Below, one piece after another: positions 16,954 to 25,358 of a DNA stretch of 64,000 bases. A program made the position numbers and the translations under genes. The notes below the pieces were generated by a model. The model did no database searches, was not told where the DNA came from, and saw nothing but the letters and a program-made list of their open reading frames with translations. How positions within the stretch are numbered: position 1 is the first letter of the stretch; every line of letters starts with the position of its first letter. Source of the stretch: Nonomuraea guangzhouensis (GTDB taxonomy: Bacteria > Actinomycetota > Actinomycetes > Streptosporangiales > Streptosporangiaceae); the NCBI RefSeq assembly GCF_019396345.1, contig NZ_JAHKRM010000043.1:1-64000 (forward strand). The letters run 5' to 3'.

Positions 16954-17570
16954 TCAGCGTTCGACCGGCGCCGAGGCCAGGCTCACAAGCTTTGCGCCGT
17001 ACCGCGCGGGAGCTTCGCGGCCGCCTATGGGATCTCGGCCACAGGGTCGCGGTTCCTCCTCGTCCTGCATCAGGCCGGCCACGATGGCGCGGGCGATGCT
17101 CGCGGAGGCATCGGGCGCGGGCAGGTCCTGGGGGGTGGTGGCGGCGATGGCGGTGACGCCGCGCAGGAAGGCCATCACGGCGAACAAGACGTCTGCCGGC
17201 CGCAACCCCGCCCGGACGTCGGTACCGGACTCAAGCAGCGGGATGATCAGGGTCGCCCACTGGTCGGGCTCCCGCATCCCCTCGCCGACGTCGATGACCT
17301 GGGGAGCGACGAGGACCGAGACAACCGCAAGCGCCCGGAAGGATTCGTCCTGCGCAAGCAGGCACAGGTAGCGGGAGAGGAACCCGGCCAGCCGCCGGGC
17401 GGGCCGGTCCTCGCAGCTCGGTTCGCTCAGGGCAGGTGCGGCGTGGCGGCGCCACCCGGCGGAGATCGCCTTTAGGTGGCCTCTTTCCAGCCCGTGCCGG
17501 CGAACACCAGGATGGCGGCTTCCAACACTCGGGCACGGCTGGCCGCCGCCTCTTCAGCAGTGCGTTTCAT
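16954..17570 (-). pseudogene. TetR regulator with internal deletion
   Basis: From the ATG at 17570 the complement reads MKRTAEEAAASRARVLEAA, ILVFAGTGWKEAT and then a stop: the first helix of a TetR HTH. In another frame immediately after, a TetR-like C-terminal domain continues (GHLKAISAGWRRHAA, LAGFLSRYLCLLAQDESFRAL, VLFAVMAFLRGVTAIA) to a stop at 16954. About 25-30 codons of HTH are lost and the frame is shifted at about 17470-17480. The product would not bind DNA. Confidence 0.65.
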
Positions 17571-17630
17571 AGATACATCGCGCGACTTCCGGACTCTGGC
17601 CCTGCTGCCCTACCTGGAAAAGGCGATGCA

Positions 17631-18200
17631 TCAGCGCACGCCCGCCGCATCGAGCAGGGTGACCACGGTGGGCGCGATTAGCCCTGTCAGGGTGTCGGCT
17701 CCGATCCCCGCACGGGCGCTGGCGCCGTCGAAGACCACGCTGAGCTGCCGGGCCAGCAGATCCGGGTCGCTCGCCCCACCTTGCTCGGCCTCGGCACGGA
17801 AAAAGGCCATCAAGTTCCCCTTGACCCGGTGCGCCACCTGGCTCGCAGGGTGGCTCTGGTCCTTGAGCTCGATCTGCACAGCGAGGTACTGGCAGCCTCG
17901 GAACTCGGGCGCACCCGCCTGCAACTCCACCTGCTCGAAGACGTGCAGGATCCGCTCGCGGGGTGAACGGCCATCACCCGCCGCGGGCAAGAGCTTCGCC
18001 ACGAAGGCAGACGATCGCTCCTCCAGGCTCGCTGCGAGCAGTTCGTCCTTGCTCTCGAACAGCTGGTACATGGAGCGCTTCGACACCCCCGCCGCCTTGC
18101 ACAGCGCCTCGATGCCGATGCCGACACCGTTTCGGTAGGTGAGCGTGGCCGCCGCCTCCAGCAGCCGCTCTCGGGGACTTAGCCTCACTTCGGTGGTCAT
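17631..18200 (-). CDS. TetR repressor, probable master of the AAACCGATCGGTTT regulon
   Basis: 189 aa. HTH at residues 8-55 (RERLLEAAATLTYRNGVGIGIEALCKAAGVSKRSMYQLFESKDEL) and an all-helical ligand domain including FRGCQYLAVQIEL and HPASQVAHRVK, close to the TetR_C_16/YxaF type. An AAACCGATCGGTTT palindrome lies 33 bp upstream of the ATG, so autorepression is likely. The same palindrome occurs in pairs before three neighbouring transcripts. It is the only intact TetR gene in 10-19 kb. The assignment to the motif is inference from proximity. Confidence 0.88.
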   Translation of the reverse strand: MTTEVRLSPRERLLEAAATLTYRNGVGIGIEALCKAAGVSKRSMYQLFESKDELLAASLEERSSAFVAKLLPAAGDGRSPRERILHVFEQVELQAGAPEFRGCQYLAVQIELKDQSHPASQVAHRVKGNLMAFFRAEAEQGGASDPDLLARQLSVVFDGASARAGIGADTLTGLIAPTVVTLLDAAGVR

Positions 18201-18232
18201 ACTGCGAGGTTAACTCCATTCCAACAAAATGA

Positions 18233-18246
18233 AAACCGATCGGTTT
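18233..18246. promoter_or_regulatory. single TetR-type operator
   Basis: Perfect palindrome AAACCGATCGGTTT upstream of the TetR gene. No partner palindrome exists 24 bp to either side, unlike the three enzyme promoters. Confidence 0.75.
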
Positions 18247-18329
18247 CCGGCGTGTGTCGCAGCGATATCCGATGCCGCGCACAGCCGAGCGGACACCCGA
18301 AGTCCGCGCAGACCATGGCGTCGTCCGGG

Positions 18330-18940
18330 GTGAGTTGCGTTCTGCCACGCCGGCACGACGGTCTTCCCGGGCTTCGGCTCGGCGGGGATGCGGTGCAGCC
18401 CCTTGCGGTCGTACCAGCCCAGTACGCCGAAGCCGAACAGCGCGATCGACGGCCATCATGACCCATCCCCGGGTCAGCCCCCCGTCGCCCTGGGCGTCGT
18501 AGCAGAGGATCGAGCGGACACCGCCGGTGATCTGTCGCAGCGGCTCGAACTCCGCGAGGAAGGCGGTAGAAGCCGGGCAACGCCTCGATGGGGGTGGTGG
18601 CACCGGCCGTCGGCACCGCCATGGCGATATAGACCAACGTGACCACCAGCATGCCGGGAGTGCCGAACACGGCAAGCAGGGCGAGCGCACCGATCCCGCA
18701 GACCGCGATGGCGTACACCGAATACAGCCACAGCAGCGGCAGGTGGGAGGCGTCCATGCCCATGATGCCGACCGCGCCCACCATGACCATGGTGCCCATC
18801 AGCAGAGACAGACCGATCATAAGCGCGCAACTGATGGCCAGGGTCTGCACCCGGGTCGCCCGGATCAGCGGGCGGTACAGGCGCAGCGGGCCCATGTCGT
18901 TGTGGGTGTAGCCGAGGGCGGGGTCCACCTGGCCACTCAC
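18330..18940 (-). pseudogene. DUF3533-type membrane protein remnant
   Basis: Starting at 18940 the complement reads SGQVDPALGYTHNDMGPLRL and three hydrophobic segments (LAISCALMIGLSLLMGTMVMVG, LLWLYSVYAIAVCGIGALALL and a TPGMLVVTLVYIAMAVP segment), the C-terminal part of DUF3533 (SNG1-like/YhgE-like) proteins. The homology then moves to a second frame (FLAEFEPLRQITGGVRSIL, about 18570) and a third (FGFGVLGWYDRKGLHRIPAEP, about 18430). The N-terminal half is absent. Two frameshifts plus truncation make it clearly dead. Confidence 0.65.
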
Positions 18941-18949
18941 GTCTTTTCG

Positions 18950-20371
18950 CTAAACGTGAGCCAGCAGAACGGCGGGGTTCTCCACACAGTCGGCCACGTA
19001 ACGTAGGAAGCCGCCGGCGGTGCCGCCGTCGCAGACTCGGTGGTCGAAGGTGAAGGACAGCTGGGTGACCTTGCGGGGCACGACCGCGCCGTCGGTCACC
19101 CAGGGCCGGTCGATGATGCGCCCGATACCGAGGAGTGCCGCTTCGGGGTGGTTGATGATCGGGGTGGATCCGTCCACGCCGAAGACTCCGTAGTTGTTGA
19201 GCGTGAACGTGCCCCCGGTCAGCGCCGCGGGAGGCAGCCCGCCCGAGCGGGCGAGGCCGGTGAGACGGGTCAGTTCGGCGGCGAGTTGTGCGGTCGTCAT
19301 CAGATGCGCGTCCCGGACCACCGGCACGACGAGGCCGCGATCGGTCTGCGCGGCGAAGCCGAGGTTGATGTGGCCGTGCCGGACGATCTCGGCACGGCCG
19401 GTGTCGACCGAGGAGTTCAGCTCGGGGAACTGGTGCAGGCCGGAGACGCAGATGCGGGCCAGGAGCGCGAGCAAGCCGATGCCCAGGTCTGGGCGGGTCT
19501 GTCGCAGCGCGTCCCTGATCGTGAGCAGGCCGGTGGCGTCGACGTCCACCCAGGTGGTGGCGTCGGGGATCTCGGTACGGCTGCGGGTCAGCTTGTCGGC
19601 CACCGCCCGGCGTAGGCCGCGCAGGGGGATGCGCTCCGCTGTCAATGCCGTTCCGGTCACCGAGGGCGGAGGAGTGGACTCAGGCGCAGGCGTGGACGCG
19701 ATGGCCCGCTCGACGTCGCGGCGAAGGATCACTCCGCAAGGTCCGGTGGGGCTGAGGGCAGCGAGGTCCACTCCGTGCTCGCGGGCGATCCTGCGGACAA
19801 GCGGAGAGATCACACGGGGTGCGTGGGCGATCGCAGGCTCCGGTTCGGCTGCGGGCACCACAGGCATCTGCGGCGCTGCCGTGAACTGCCGCTCGGCCGT
19901 GGACGCCTGGGGTGCGGTCGTGGACGCCTGCCGCGCCGAATCGGGGGCCTTCCGGTCGGCGGTCCGAGAACCGCCGCGGTGTCGCCTGCGCGTGCCGGAG
20001 GTGTGGCCAGTGCCGTACCCGATCAGGACGTTGCCGGAGCCGGCCCGCTCCTCTTCGCGGTAACGGTCCGCGGCGCGCTCCGCAGAGGGTGCCGGGTTGT
20101 CCGCCGGGCCGCCTTCGATGACCGGACCGACTTCGATGAGAGGTGCGCCCACCGACAGGACGCTGCCCGCCCCCGCGTGGAGCCGCAGGACGATCCCGGC
20201 GTACGGCACCGGCACCTCCACCGCCGCCTTGGCGGTCTCGACCTCGACCACGATCTGGTCGATCTCGACCGTGTCGCCGACGGCGACCTTCCATTCGACG
20301 ATCTCGGCCTCCGTCAGACCCTCGCCGAGGTCAGGCAGGCGGAACACCTGCCGAGAAGCGGTGGTCGTCAT
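18950..20371 (-). CDS. bkdH: 2-oxoacid dehydrogenase E2, dihydrolipoyl acyltransferase
   Basis: 473 aa. Residues 8-85 are a lipoyl domain with the lipoylated Lys in VETAKAAV; residues about 185-222 are the E1/E3-binding domain (ISPLVRRIAREHGVDLAALSPTG); residues 245-473 are the acyltransferase core ending in the active-site FDHRVCDGG. An Ala/Thr/Arg-rich linker separates the first two domains. It transfers acyl groups from E1 to CoA. It overlaps the E1-beta stop by 4 bp. The symbol follows the Streptomyces bkdFGH scheme; branched-chain specificity is inferred from the divergent Lrp gene. E3 is not in the window. Confidence 0.88.
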   Translation of the reverse strand: MTTTASRQVFRLPDLGEGLTEAEIVEWKVAVGDTVEIDQIVVEVETAKAAVEVPVPYAGIVLRLHAGAGSVLSVGAPLIEVGPVIEGGPADNPAPSAERAADRYREEERAGSGNVLIGYGTGHTSGTRRRHRGGSRTADRKAPDSARQASTTAPQASTAERQFTAAPQMPVVPAAEPEPAIAHAPRVISPLVRRIAREHGVDLAALSPTGPCGVILRRDVERAIASTPAPESTPPPSVTGTALTAERIPLRGLRRAVADKLTRSRTEIPDATTWVDVDATGLLTIRDALRQTRPDLGIGLLALLARICVSGLHQFPELNSSVDTGRAEIVRHGHINLGFAAQTDRGLVVPVVRDAHLMTTAQLAAELTRLTGLARSGGLPPAALTGGTFTLNNYGVFGVDGSTPIINHPEAALLGIGRIIDRPWVTDGAVVPRKVTQLSFTFDHRVCDGGTAGGFLRYVADCVENPAVLLAHV

Positions 20372-21378
20372 GACGCCTCCAGGTGGCGGACATCGGGCTC
20401 GTCGTCGAACTGGAGCCGGTCAACGGCGTCCAGAACCCGGTCGACGTCCGGCAGATGCGAATGCTCGAGTATCGGAGGCGGATAAGGAATGTCGAACCCC
20501 GAGACCCGCAGCACCGGCGCGGCCAGCGAATGGAAGCACCGCTCCTGTACGCGCGCCGCGATCTCCGCCCCCACCCCGGCGAACCCCTGCGCCTCCTGGA
20601 TCACCACACAGCGACCCGTCTTCCGTACCGAGGACACCACGGTCGCGTCGTCGAACGGGACGATCGTCCGCAGGTCCACCACCTCCAGGGCGAGGCCGTC
20701 CTGGGCGGCGGCCTCGGCGGCCTGGAGCGCCACCGAGATGCTCGGCCCATAGGCGATCAGCGTCGCGTCGCGCCCCTCGCGCAGCACCGCCGCCCGCCCG
20801 AACCCCTCGGCGCGCCGATCCTTCAGCGCGGTCTCGCCTTTGGACCAGTACAGCCGCTTGGGCTCCATGAAGATGACCGGGTCGGGGTCGGCGATGGCGT
20901 CGCGCAGCAGCCAGTACGCGTCATCGGGGGTCGCGGGGGTCACGACCTTCAACCCCGGAGTGTGCGCGTAGTAGGCCTCGCTGGAGTCGCAGTGGTGCTC
21001 GACGCCACCGATGCCGCCCGCGTACGGGATCCGGATCACCATCGGCAGCGACAGCCGCCCGCGCGTACGGTTGCGCAGTTTGGCCACGTGCGAGGCGATC
21101 TGCTCGAAGGCCGGGTAGGCGAAGGCGTCGAACTGCATCTCGATCACCGGGCGGAAACCGCCCATGGCCATGCCCACGGCCAGTCCCACGATCCCCGCTT
21201 CGGCCAGCGGGGTGTCGAAGCAGCGGTCCTCGCCGAACTCCTTGGTCAGCCCGTCGGTGACGCGGAAGACGCCGCCCAGCGGGCCCACGTCCTCGCCGAA
21301 GACCAGAGTGCGTTCGTCCTCGCGCAGTGCGTCGCGCAGTGCGGCGTTCAGCGCCTGCGCCATGGTCATCGCGGTCAT
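20368..21378 (-). CDS. bkdG: 2-oxoacid dehydrogenase E1 beta
   Basis: 336 aa, normal length. VFGEDVGPLGGVFRVT, FDTPLAEAGIVGLAVGMAMGG, EMQFDAFAYPAFEQI and PYAGGIGGVEHHCDSSEAYYAH are conserved E1-beta signatures; the last carries the catalytic His pair. With E1-alpha it decarboxylates branched-chain 2-oxoacids and acylates the lipoyl group of E2. Its first codons are duplicated upstream by a 41-bp tandem repeat, which creates a 14-codon leader frame whose stop overlaps this ATG. Confidence 0.9.
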   Translation of the reverse strand: MTAMTMAQALNAALRDALREDERTLVFGEDVGPLGGVFRVTDGLTKEFGEDRCFDTPLAEAGIVGLAVGMAMGGFRPVIEMQFDAFAYPAFEQIASHVAKLRNRTRGRLSLPMVIRIPYAGGIGGVEHHCDSSEAYYAHTPGLKVVTPATPDDAYWLLRDAIADPDPVIFMEPKRLYWSKGETALKDRRAEGFGRAAVLREGRDATLIAYGPSISVALQAAEAAAQDGLALEVVDLRTIVPFDDATVVSSVRKTGRCVVIQEAQGFAGVGAEIAARVQERCFHSLAAPVLRVSGFDIPYPPPILEHSHLPDVDRVLDAVDRLQFDDEPDVRHLEAS

Positions 21379-21430
21379 CTGAGCCCTCCAAGCGCCTGCG
21401 CCATCGTCATCGCGGTCATCTCAGTCCTCC
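21350..21430. repeat. 41-bp tandem duplication of the E1-beta start
   Basis: Two units (21350-21390 and 21391-21430) share AGCGCCTGCGCCAT, GTCATCGCGGTCATCT and CCTCC with three substitutions. Each unit contains a ribosome binding site and the codons for MTAMTMAQAL on the complement. Confidence 0.8.
21375..21419 (-). CDS. 14-codon leader frame created by the duplication
   Basis: From ATG at 21419 (GGAGG 6 bp upstream, one base after the E1-alpha stop) it encodes MTAMTMAQALGGLR and stops in a TGA that overlaps the E1-beta ATG (ATGA). The layout E1-alpha stop, leader, E1-beta start would couple translation of the two subunits. It is probably an accident of duplication rather than a selected peptide. 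Confidence 0.4.
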   Translation of the reverse strand: MTAMTMAQALGGLR

Positions 21431-22527
21431 TGGGCGGTCAGCTCGGACGCCAGCAGGGCCCGCTGCTCGCGCAACTGGGGCGTGGGCTCGGCGAAGACGT
21501 GGTCGAACAGCTCGAACGGGTCCGTCTCGGGGTCGGCGTTCATCTCGTCGCGGACCCGCGCGGCGAATTCCTCGGCGGCCCGCTGCGCCGAGGCGACGGC
21601 CTCCGGGTCGAGCAGGCCGCGCCCGCTGAGGTAGGTCTCCAGGCGGGCGAGGGGGTCGGCCGACTGCCACCGCTCGACTTCGCCGCTCTCCCTGTACCGG
21701 GTGGCGTCGTCGGCGTTGGTGTGGGGGTCCATGCGGTAGGTGTGCGCCTCCACCAGGAAGGGGCCGCCGCCGGTCCGCGCGTGTGCCACGGCCGCGGTCA
21801 GGACCGACAGCACCGCGACGAGGTCGTTGCCGTCCACCTGCTCGGACGGGATGCCGTAGCCGATCCCCTTGTACGCGAGCGCGGGCGCCGCGCTCTGCTT
21901 GGACAGCGGTACCGAGATGGCGTACTTGTTGTTCTGCACGAAGAACACGACGGGGGCGCGGAGGACCGCGGCGTAGTTGAGCGCCTCGTGGAAGTCGCCC
22001 TCGCTGGTGCCGCCGTCGCCGATGAACGCCATGACCACGCCGTCCTCGCCCTTGCGCCGCAGGGCCTCGGCCATGCCCACCGCGTGTACGGTCTGGGTGG
22101 CCAGCGGGGTGCACTGAGGCGCGACCCGCGTGGCGGCGGGGTCGTACCCGCAGTGCCAGCCGCCCCGCAGCAGGGTGAGCACCTCGACGGGGTCGAGCCC
22201 GCGGGAGACCAGGGCCACCGAGTCGCGGTAGGTGGGGAACAGCCAGTCGTGCTCGCGGAGCGCGAGCACGCCGGCGATCTGGCAGGCCTCCTGCCCGCGG
22301 CTGGACGGGTAGACGGCGAGCCGGCCCTGCTTGGTCAGCGCGGTCGCCTGACGGTCGAAGCGGCGGCCCAGGACCATCCGGCGGTACGCCTCCAGCAGCC
22401 GCTCGTCCGCCGGCGCCGGGTATCCGGCAGGCGGCTGGACGGCAGTGCCGTCCTCGGCCACGAAGCGCACCGGCACCGGTGAGGGCAGCAGGCCGTCGAC
22501 CGTTTGGCGACTCGTCCTCGCAGACAT
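21421..22527 (-). CDS. bkdF: 2-oxoacid dehydrogenase E1 alpha
   Basis: 368 aa. The thiamine diphosphate motif runs from GDGGTSEGDFHEAL to NN (about residues 190-220); RGQEACQIAG and YRMDPHTNADDATRYR (phosphorylation-loop-like) are typical of the branched-chain/acetoin E1 group. The ATG at 22527 is preferred (GGGAG upstream) over an in-frame ATG at 22584, which lies in the divergent promoter region. First gene of the E1a-E1b-E2 operon. Confidence 0.9.
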   Translation of the reverse strand: MSARTSRQTVDGLLPSPVPVRFVAEDGTAVQPPAGYPAPADERLLEAYRRMVLGRRFDRQATALTKQGRLAVYPSSRGQEACQIAGVLALREHDWLFPTYRDSVALVSRGLDPVEVLTLLRGGWHCGYDPAATRVAPQCTPLATQTVHAVGMAEALRRKGEDGVVMAFIGDGGTSEGDFHEALNYAAVLRAPVVFFVQNNKYAISVPLSKQSAAPALAYKGIGYGIPSEQVDGNDLVAVLSVLTAAVAHARTGGGPFLVEAHTYRMDPHTNADDATRYRESGEVERWQSADPLARLETYLSGRGLLDPEAVASAQRAAEEFAARVRDEMNADPETDPFELFDHVFAEPTPQLREQRALLASELTAQED

Positions 22528-22647
22528 GGCGACGCTCCCTTTCTCTGGACGTTTGACAGGCTCAGCGTGTACTTCTGGAGCCATCCGTTCAAGACTTCAG
22601 GCATGATGAGCGACAAATGGGTTAAATCAGGACTTGGGGAGGGCCAA

Positions 22648-23157
22648 TTGTCAGCCAATGAGGGTGTTGAGGGTGGCTGGCCGGGACGTTCGGCGAGCCA
22701 GTTGGACGGGGTGGACCGCGCGATCATCGCCGAACTGCTCCGCGACGGCCGGATCTCGATGCGCACGCTCGCCGAGCGCGTCCACATCTCCCGCGCCAAC
22801 GTGTACGCCCGGATCACGCGGCTGATGGACGACGGGGTGATCACCGGTTTCACCGCCGAACTCGCCCCGCACAAGGCGGGCCTGGGCACCAGCGCGTACG
22901 TCTCGGTCACCATCGAGCAGAACTCCTGGCGCACGGTCTCGGCCAGGCTCCGCGAGATCCCGTACGTCGAGCACTTCGCGATGGTCGGCGGCGACTACGA
23001 CGTCCTGGTGCTGGTCAGGACGCCGGACAACGAGGTGCTCAGGCACGTGGTACTGGAGCGCATCCAGGACATCCCCGGCATCCGCGCCACCCGCACCTGG
23101 CTGGTCTTCGAGGAGGCCCGGGGCCTGGGCACGGAGTGGGCGGCGCGGGAGGGCTGA
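22648..23157 (+). CDS. Lrp/AsnC family regulator of the bkd-type operon
   Basis: About 169 aa. HTH LDGVDRAIIAELLRDGRISMRTLAERVHISRANVYARI, then the RAM ligand-binding domain (GLGTSAYVSVTIEQ, VEHFAMVGGDYDVLVLVRT). It is divergent from E1-alpha, as bkdR-type Lrp genes usually are, and should respond to branched-chain amino acids or their oxoacids. Start: TTG at 22648 has a strong GGGGAGGG 5 bp upstream; ATGs at 22603 and 22606 are alternatives without a good site. Confidence 0.88.
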   Translation: MSANEGVEGGWPGRSASQLDGVDRAIIAELLRDGRISMRTLAERVHISRANVYARITRLMDDGVITGFTAELAPHKAGLGTSAYVSVTIEQNSWRTVSARLREIPYVEHFAMVGGDYDVLVLVRTPDNEVLRHVVLERIQDIPGIRATRTWLVFEEARGLGTEWAAREG

Positions 23158-23167
23158 GCGGCCCCGG

Positions 23168-23653
23168 TCAGCCCTCCCGGGCCGCCTTGTACTCCTCGAG
23201 GATCGCTTCGATGTGCCGCACCATGAAGGTGTAGTAGTCGCGCATCTCCCGCAGGCGCCCGCGCTGCGGCTCGGGGAGATCGGCCGCGCGCGTCTGCGCG
23301 TTCTCGGCCAGCGCCAGCAGCTCGACCGTCTGCTCCAGCTGGTGGTGCAGGCAGCCGACCCAGGCGTCGTCGCGCCACTCGTACACGTACTGCCGGGAGC
23401 CGGGCTCCTTGAAGCGCCGCACGGTTCCGCTGAGCACCAGCAGGCGGGTCATCTCGGAGACCGAGCCCTTGCTCGCGTCGAGGGCGTTCTGCAGGGCCGG
23501 CATCGTCATGGGCGCCTGGCTGAGCATCAGGACGCCCGCGGCCCGCCCCGCCATCGGCGGCCATCCCATGGCGCGGCCGATGTGCAGGCCGAAGTCGTCG
23601 ATCAGCGGATTCGCAGCGCCGAGAGCTTCGTCACCGACGGGGCTGAGCACCAA
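23168..23653 (-). CDS. GbsR/MarR family regulator
   Basis: 161 aa. GLHIGRAMGWPPMAGRAAGVLMLS, ALDASKGSVSEMTRLLVLSGTVRRF and a C-terminal helical half match GbsR-like MarR proteins, which repress glycine betaine uptake or synthesis genes and sense choline. It lies divergent from a choline-dehydrogenase-like GMC gene and aldehyde dehydrogenase gene, supporting that role. The intergenic region has GTTCA/TGAAC inverted elements around 23667-23685. Confidence 0.85.
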   Translation of the reverse strand: MVLSPVGDEALGAANPLIDDFGLHIGRAMGWPPMAGRAAGVLMLSQAPMTMPALQNALDASKGSVSEMTRLLVLSGTVRRFKEPGSRQYVYEWRDDAWVGCLHHQLEQTVELLALAENAQTRAADLPEPQRGRLREMRDYYTFMVRHIEAILEEYKAAREG

Positions 23654-23692
23654 CGAGGCACCATCCGTTCAGAAAAAAATGAACTTTCACTA

Positions 23693-23722
23693 TTGACTGA
23701 ACTTCCTGCTGAAGGCAGTCTA
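23693..23722 (+). promoter_or_regulatory. predicted promoter of the GMC oxidoreductase gene
   Basis: TTGACT at 23693-23698 is a good -35 box; AGTCTA at 23717-23722 is the best -10 candidate with an 18-bp spacer. The locally AT-rich TTCAGAAAAAAATGAAC just upstream could hold the GbsR operator. Confidence 0.35.
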
Positions 23723-23785
23723 CCGGCTAACAGTGGCCCGGACCTGTCCGGAGCCGCTCCCTGAGCCGAACGCAGGAGGTTCGCC

Positions 23786-25330
23786 GTGACAGGCACGGGC
23801 TGGGACATCATCGTCGTGGGTGCGGGTTCCGCAGGCGCGGCGCTCGCGGCCCGCTCCGCCGAGCGGGGGAGGCGCGTCCTGCTTCTGGAGGCCGGACCCG
23901 ACTACCGTTCAGCGCGGATGCACGAGGCGTGGCGGTCGCCGAACCCCGTGCGCGCGCTGCTGGACCCTAGCGCAACCGAGGGCCTGGTCTGGGCGGGCGT
24001 TCACTCCTCCCGGACCGACAAGCAGCCGCAGGGCCCGTACTGGCGGGGCCGGGGTGTGGGCGGCAGTTCGTCGATCAACGGGCAGATCGCGATCCGTCCG
24101 CCGATGGAGGACTTCGACGACTGGGCCGCGGCGGGCTGCGCCGGCTGGTCGTGGCAGGACGTACTGCCCTACTTCGCGAAGCTGGAGGACGACGAGGAGT
24201 TCGGGGACGAGCCGTACCACGGCAAGGGTGGTCCGACCCCGATCTTCCGTATGCCGCGCGAACAGTGGGGCGGTGTGGACGCCGCCCTGTGCGCCGGGGC
24301 GCTCGCCGCCGGCCACTCCTGGGCTCCCGACGTGAACGCGCCGCAGGCGAGCGGGGTCTCGCCGTACCCGATCAACTCGCGCGCCGGGCGCCGGGTCACG
24401 GTCAACGACGGCTACCTCGAACCGGCCCGGTCGCTGCCCGGCCTCACCGTACGCGGCGAGGCGCTGGTGGACCGGGTCGTCTTCTCCGGTGACCGCGCCG
24501 TCGGCGTCCGGGTCATCGTGGACGGTACGGCGACGACCGAGTACGCGGACGAGATCGTGCTCAGCGCGGGCGTGATCCACTCCCCCGCGATCTTGATGCG
24601 GTCGGGGGTGGGCCCGGCGGCCGACCTGCGCCGGCTGGGGATCACGGTACGGCGCGAGCTCCCGGTCGGCCTCGGCATGCAGGACCATCCGATGGTCGTC
24701 GTCGAGCTGCCGCTGACCGCGGAGGCCGCCATCAAGACGGCCGACGACCGCCACACCAATGTCTGCGTCCGCTACACCAGCGGGCCCGGGGGTCTCCCCC
24801 ACGACATGATGTACGTCTCGCTGAACCAGAACGTGCTGTCCATGGAGGCCGCCGACACGCGGTTCCCGGCGGGCGGCCTGGGCGTGTGGCTGAACCAGAA
24901 CCACTCGCGCGGCGTACTGACGCTCACCTCGGCCGACCCGGAGGCCCAGCCCGAGGTCAGGGAGCGGATGCTGTCGGACGCCCGCGACCTGGAGCGGCTG
25001 CGCGAGGGGGTGCGCGCCCTGGTCGAGCTGGCGCGCGGCCCCGAGGTCGCCTCGATCGTCGCCGGCTCGATCGAGGTGAGCAACAGCCGGTTGTTCGCGG
25101 TGCTGGACGACGACGCCGAACTCGACGACCACCTCCTCGCCACCGCGGTGGACGCCCAGCACGGCACCAGCACCTGCCGGATGGGCGCGGTCGTCGACCC
25201 GTCCTGCCGTGTTTTCGGGGTCGAGGGCCTGCGCGTGGTCGATGCGTCGATCTTCCCGTCCGTACCGAGGGCCAACACCAACCTGGCATCGATCATGGTC
25301 GGCGAGCTCATGGCCGACCGTCTCGGCTGA
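23786..25330 (+). CDS. GMC oxidoreductase, choline dehydrogenase-like
   Basis: 514 aa. FAD motif DIIVVGAGSAGAALAARSAERG (about 7-28), GRGVGGSSSINGQIAIRP (GMC signature 1), GVIHSPAILMRSGVGP (signature 2), and the C-terminal catalytic His in DAQHGTSTCRMG and Asn in PRANTNLASI. Oxidises alcohols to aldehydes with flavin. The neighbouring GbsR regulator and aldehyde dehydrogenase suggest a choline-to-betaine or similar amino-alcohol pathway, but no BetT-type transporter is present. RBS GGAGG precedes the GTG start. Confidence 0.88.
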   Translation: MTGTGWDIIVVGAGSAGAALAARSAERGRRVLLLEAGPDYRSARMHEAWRSPNPVRALLDPSATEGLVWAGVHSSRTDKQPQGPYWRGRGVGGSSSINGQIAIRPPMEDFDDWAAAGCAGWSWQDVLPYFAKLEDDEEFGDEPYHGKGGPTPIFRMPREQWGGVDAALCAGALAAGHSWAPDVNAPQASGVSPYPINSRAGRRVTVNDGYLEPARSLPGLTVRGEALVDRVVFSGDRAVGVRVIVDGTATTEYADEIVLSAGVIHSPAILMRSGVGPAADLRRLGITVRRELPVGLGMQDHPMVVVELPLTAEAAIKTADDRHTNVCVRYTSGPGGLPHDMMYVSLNQNVLSMEAADTRFPAGGLGVWLNQNHSRGVLTLTSADPEAQPEVRERMLSDARDLERLREGVRALVELARGPEVASIVAGSIEVSNSRLFAVLDDDAELDDHLLATAVDAQHGTSTCRMGAVVDPSCRVFGVEGLRVVDASIFPSVPRANTNLASIMVGELMADRLG

Positions 25331-25358
25331 GCCGACCCCGGCGAAGGAGCACCATTCC

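Noticed and set aside
20383..22482. 699-codon open frame opposite E1-alpha/E1-beta
   Set aside because: Antisense to two clear dehydrogenase subunits; no motif or start signal.
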